Origin: SZUA-584 sp964607965
GTDB lineage: Bacteria; Bacillota; Clostridia; Christensenellales; SZUA-584
Direction: 5' to 3'
Length of the DNA: 15,231 nt
Assembly (NCBI GenBank): GCA_964607965.1
Contig: CAZSMH010000046.1
Coordinates: 1-15,231 of the forward strand
Positions 13,274 through 15,231 of the stretch are shown here, piece after piece. The first letter of the stretch is position 1; each line of letters starts with the position of its first letter. The position numbers were made by a program, and so were the translations under genes. Under the pieces are notes generated by a model. That model made no database searches and was not told the origin of the DNA. It worked only from the letters and a program-made list of their open reading frames with translations.

Positions 13274-15231
13274 ATGAGTGCAGATATCAAGTCAAATAGA
13301 TTAGCTAATGTTACCTCGCCTTACCTGCGCCAGCACGCCCACAATCCGGTGGGCTGGTACCCGTGGGGGGAGGAAGCTTTCACAAAAGCCAAAACTGAAG
13401 ACAAACCTATATTCTTATCAATCGGGTATTCTACTTGTCATTGGTGCCATGTGATGGCGCACGAAAGCTTTGAAAACGAAGAAGCGGCAAAGCTGCTTAA
13501 TAAGCACTTTGTTTCGGTAAAGGTAGACAGGGAAGAACGCCCCGATATTGATATGGTATATATGAACGTCTGTCAGGCGATGACGGGGAGCGGGGGATGG
13601 CCGCTTACAGTCATATTAACGCCGGACAGGAAACCCTTTTTCGCGGGTACATACCTGCCGCTGCACTCTATGTACGGGCGCACAGGTTTAGCGGAGTTGC
13701 TCGAGACGATATCGCAGCTTTGGCGTGAGAGGCGAGGCGAGCTAATAGAACACGGCGAAAAGATGGCAGAACATTTATCCTTGTCAAGGGAAAGGGCCGG
13801 CGCCGCCGATTCGGGCAAGGCGCTAGAAAACGGCTTTTTGTCGCTAGAGGCAATGTTCGATAATGAGCGGGGAGGCTTTTCGTATATACCTAAATTCCCA
13901 ATGCCTCACTATATACTTTTTCTGCTGCGCGATTACAAAGTAAACAGGCGTGCTCGCTCGCTTAACATGGCGAAAAAGACTCTTGCGGATATGTACAGGG
14001 GCGGTATATTCGACCACGTAGGTGGAGGCTTTTCACGGTATTCCACAGACCAAAAATGGCTGGTTCCCCATTTCGAAAAAATGCTGTACGACAATGCGCT
14101 GCTGCTTAAAGCGTATGCTGAGGGCTGCGCGGCAACGGGTGACGATATGTTCCGCTATGTTGCCAATAAAACGGCAGCATATATTATCCGCGATATGCAG
14201 TCGCCCAAAGGCGGGTTTTACTCGGCGGAGGACGCAGATTCGGAAGGGGAGGAAGGGCTTTTTTACATATGGCAATATGACGAATTAAAAGAAACGGTTA
14301 GCGAAGAAGAGTTTTCTTTGCTGGAATCTCGGTACGGGCTTGATAAAAAGGGCAATTTCGAAGGCAGGACTATACTAAACAGAATAGAAACGGAAGGCTT
14401 TGCAGATAAGACAGATGAGATAGTGTTGGGAAAGCTCTATGCTCACCGTAAAAACAGGGTGCCGCCGTTTAAGGATACTAAAATATCGGCTTCGTGGAAC
14501 GGACTTGCGATAGAAGCGATGGCGCATGCAGGCATGCTTCTTAACATGCCCGAATACATAGTATGCGCAAAGAAAGCAGCGGATTTTGTGCTTGATAATA
14601 TGACGGATAAAAAAGGAATGCTTATTTGCGGCACATATCTTGACGGAGCCGCAGGCCCTGCATTCCTTGCGGATTATGCAAATATGATAAACGCCCTTAT
14701 CGCGCTTTTTACAGCGCAGAGGGATCTACAGTATATTAAAGATGCGCTTCTGCTTGCCCGCAGCATGCGCTCGCTGTTTGAGGACGAACACGGTTTTTAC
14801 ATGAGCGCGCAGCACGAGCTGTTGGTGCGCCCGCGCGACGAATACGACGGTGCTATGCCCTCGGGCAGTTCATGCGCTGTTATGGCGCTTACAGCTTTAT
14901 GGCAGCTTACGGGCGAGGAACAGTGGCGTAAAGCGGCAGATAAGGCAATAGCAGCAATGCTGCCCGGCACAGCCGAATCCGCGGCGGGGCATATACACTT
15001 TCTTTCGGCGCTTATGCTACGTACAGCGCCGCACCGTCAAATAATAATAGCAGCGCAGGAAGGAAACGCGGAAGCTTTGGCAGCGTATAATGCGCTTGGT
15101 AAAAGACACGAGCCGTTTACTACAGTTATTTGGTACGATACTAGCAAAGAGATGGAAAAGCTGATGCCGTATCTTGCGAATTATAAAAAAGACGCGCCTT
15201 TCGCGGGCTACATCTGCGAGAACTTTATGTG
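13274..15231 (+). CDS. yyaL: Thioredoxin-domain protein of the YyaL/DUF255 family, 3' end cut by window
   Basis: 652 complete codons run to the window edge without a stop. The N terminus is a thioredoxin-like DUF255 domain with C55-H-W-C58 (YSTCHWCHVMAHESF), then VDREERPDID and GGWPLTVILTPD (about 108-119). It is followed by a helical six-hairpin, glycosidase-like region with the conserved blocks GGIFDHVGGGF (243-253) and HFEKMLYDNA (266 on), FYSAEDADSEGEEG, and SWNGLAI. The order and lengths match bacterial YyaL and animal spermatogenesis-associated protein 20. At the edge ICENFM matches the usual end of the family, so perhaps 15-30 residues are missing. Function is unproven; a redox or sugar-related role is often suggested. 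AAGGAG (13261-13266) lies seven bases before the ATG, fixing the start. The coding sequence is clearly more GC-rich than the preceding 2.5 kb. Confidence 0.92.
   Translation, partial: MSADIKSNRLANVTSPYLRQHAHNPVGWYPWGEEAFTKAKTEDKPIFLSIGYSTCHWCHVMAHESFENEEAAKLLNKHFVSVKVDREERPDIDMVYMNVCQAMTGSGGWPLTVILTPDRKPFFAGTYLPLHSMYGRTGLAELLETISQLWRERRGELIEHGEKMAEHLSLSRERAGAADSGKALENGFLSLEAMFDNERGGFSYIPKFPMPHYILFLLRDYKVNRRARSLNMAKKTLADMYRGGIFDHVGGGFSRYSTDQKWLVPHFEKMLYDNALLLKAYAEGCAATGDDMFRYVANKTAAYIIRDMQSPKGGFYSAEDADSEGEEGLFYIWQYDELKETVSEEEFSLLESRYGLDKKGNFEGRTILNRIETEGFADKTDEIVLGKLYAHRKNRVPPFKDTKISASWNGLAIEAMAHAGMLLNMPEYIVCAKKAADFVLDNMTDKKGMLICGTYLDGAAGPAFLADYANMINALIALFTAQRDLQYIKDALLLARSMRSLFEDEHGFYMSAQHELLVRPRDEYDGAMPSGSSCAVMALTALWQLTGEEQWRKAADKAIAAMLPGTAESAAGHIHFLSALMLRTAPHRQIIIAAQEGNAEALAAYNALGKRHEPFTTVIWYDTSKEMEKLMPYLANYKKDAPFAGYICENFM

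Noticed and set aside
1..15231. CRISPR array, tRNA/rRNA genes, insertion sequence or phage genes
   Set aside because: I saw no regularly spaced repeats, cloverleaf pattern, rRNA core sequence, transposase or integrase on either strand; sequence hidden in the 100-N gap cannot be judged.

Overview
The window looks like a piece of a low-to-mid GC, Gram-positive anaerobe of the Clostridia type, probably from a draft or metagenome assembly. The signs are strong purine-rich ribosome binding sites (AAAGGAG, GGAG) at most genes, sigma-A promoters with 17-base spacers, a c-di-GMP-I riboswitch of the clostridial kind, a two-gene SufC-SufB iron-sulfur system, a glycosyltransferase-acyltransferase fusion, and a run of exactly 100 Ns (11953-12052) that is a scaffold gap. 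I cannot name the species.

Layout. 1-456: 3' part of a hypoxanthine/deoxyinosine DNA glycosylase gene. 603-3074: a tight two-gene operon, a FAD oxidoreductase with a C-terminal Rieske domain followed by a tocopherol-cyclase-family protein. 5581-3124 (minus): a second operon, a 624-residue GT4 glycosyltransferase fused to a PlsC-type acyltransferase, then a GrpB-family protein. 5828-7463: divergent sufC-sufB with overlapping genes, a clear promoter and a clear terminator. 8065-7564 (minus): a complete regulatory cassette, consisting of a sigma-A promoter, c-di-GMP-I aptamer, possible antiterminator, intrinsic terminator and strong ribosome binding site, ahead of an unrecognised 98-residue protein. 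8480-8145 and 9811-8696 (minus): a minimal L,D-transpeptidase and a membrane-anchored Amidase_6 protein, both likely to act at the cell wall. 10512-9955 (minus): a cupin with a very tyrosine-rich N terminus. 10693-13209: a visibly more AT-rich stretch with an orphan glycosyltransferase, the scaffold gap, doubtful small ORFs, a DUF2007-like membrane protein and a gene remnant. 13274-end: a thioredoxin-domain YyaL/DUF255 protein cut by the window edge.

How the genes fit together. Most are independent housekeeping or envelope functions: DNA repair, Fe-S cluster assembly, glycolipid synthesis and wall remodelling. The best candidate for something new is the c-di-GMP-controlled small protein at 7564-7860. 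The aptamer and its expression platform can be read directly from the sequence, but I recognise no family for the protein. Also notable are the cysteine-rich tail of this SufC, the GT4-PlsC fusion with a displaced ribosome binding site, and the AT-rich island between the cupin and YyaL genes.
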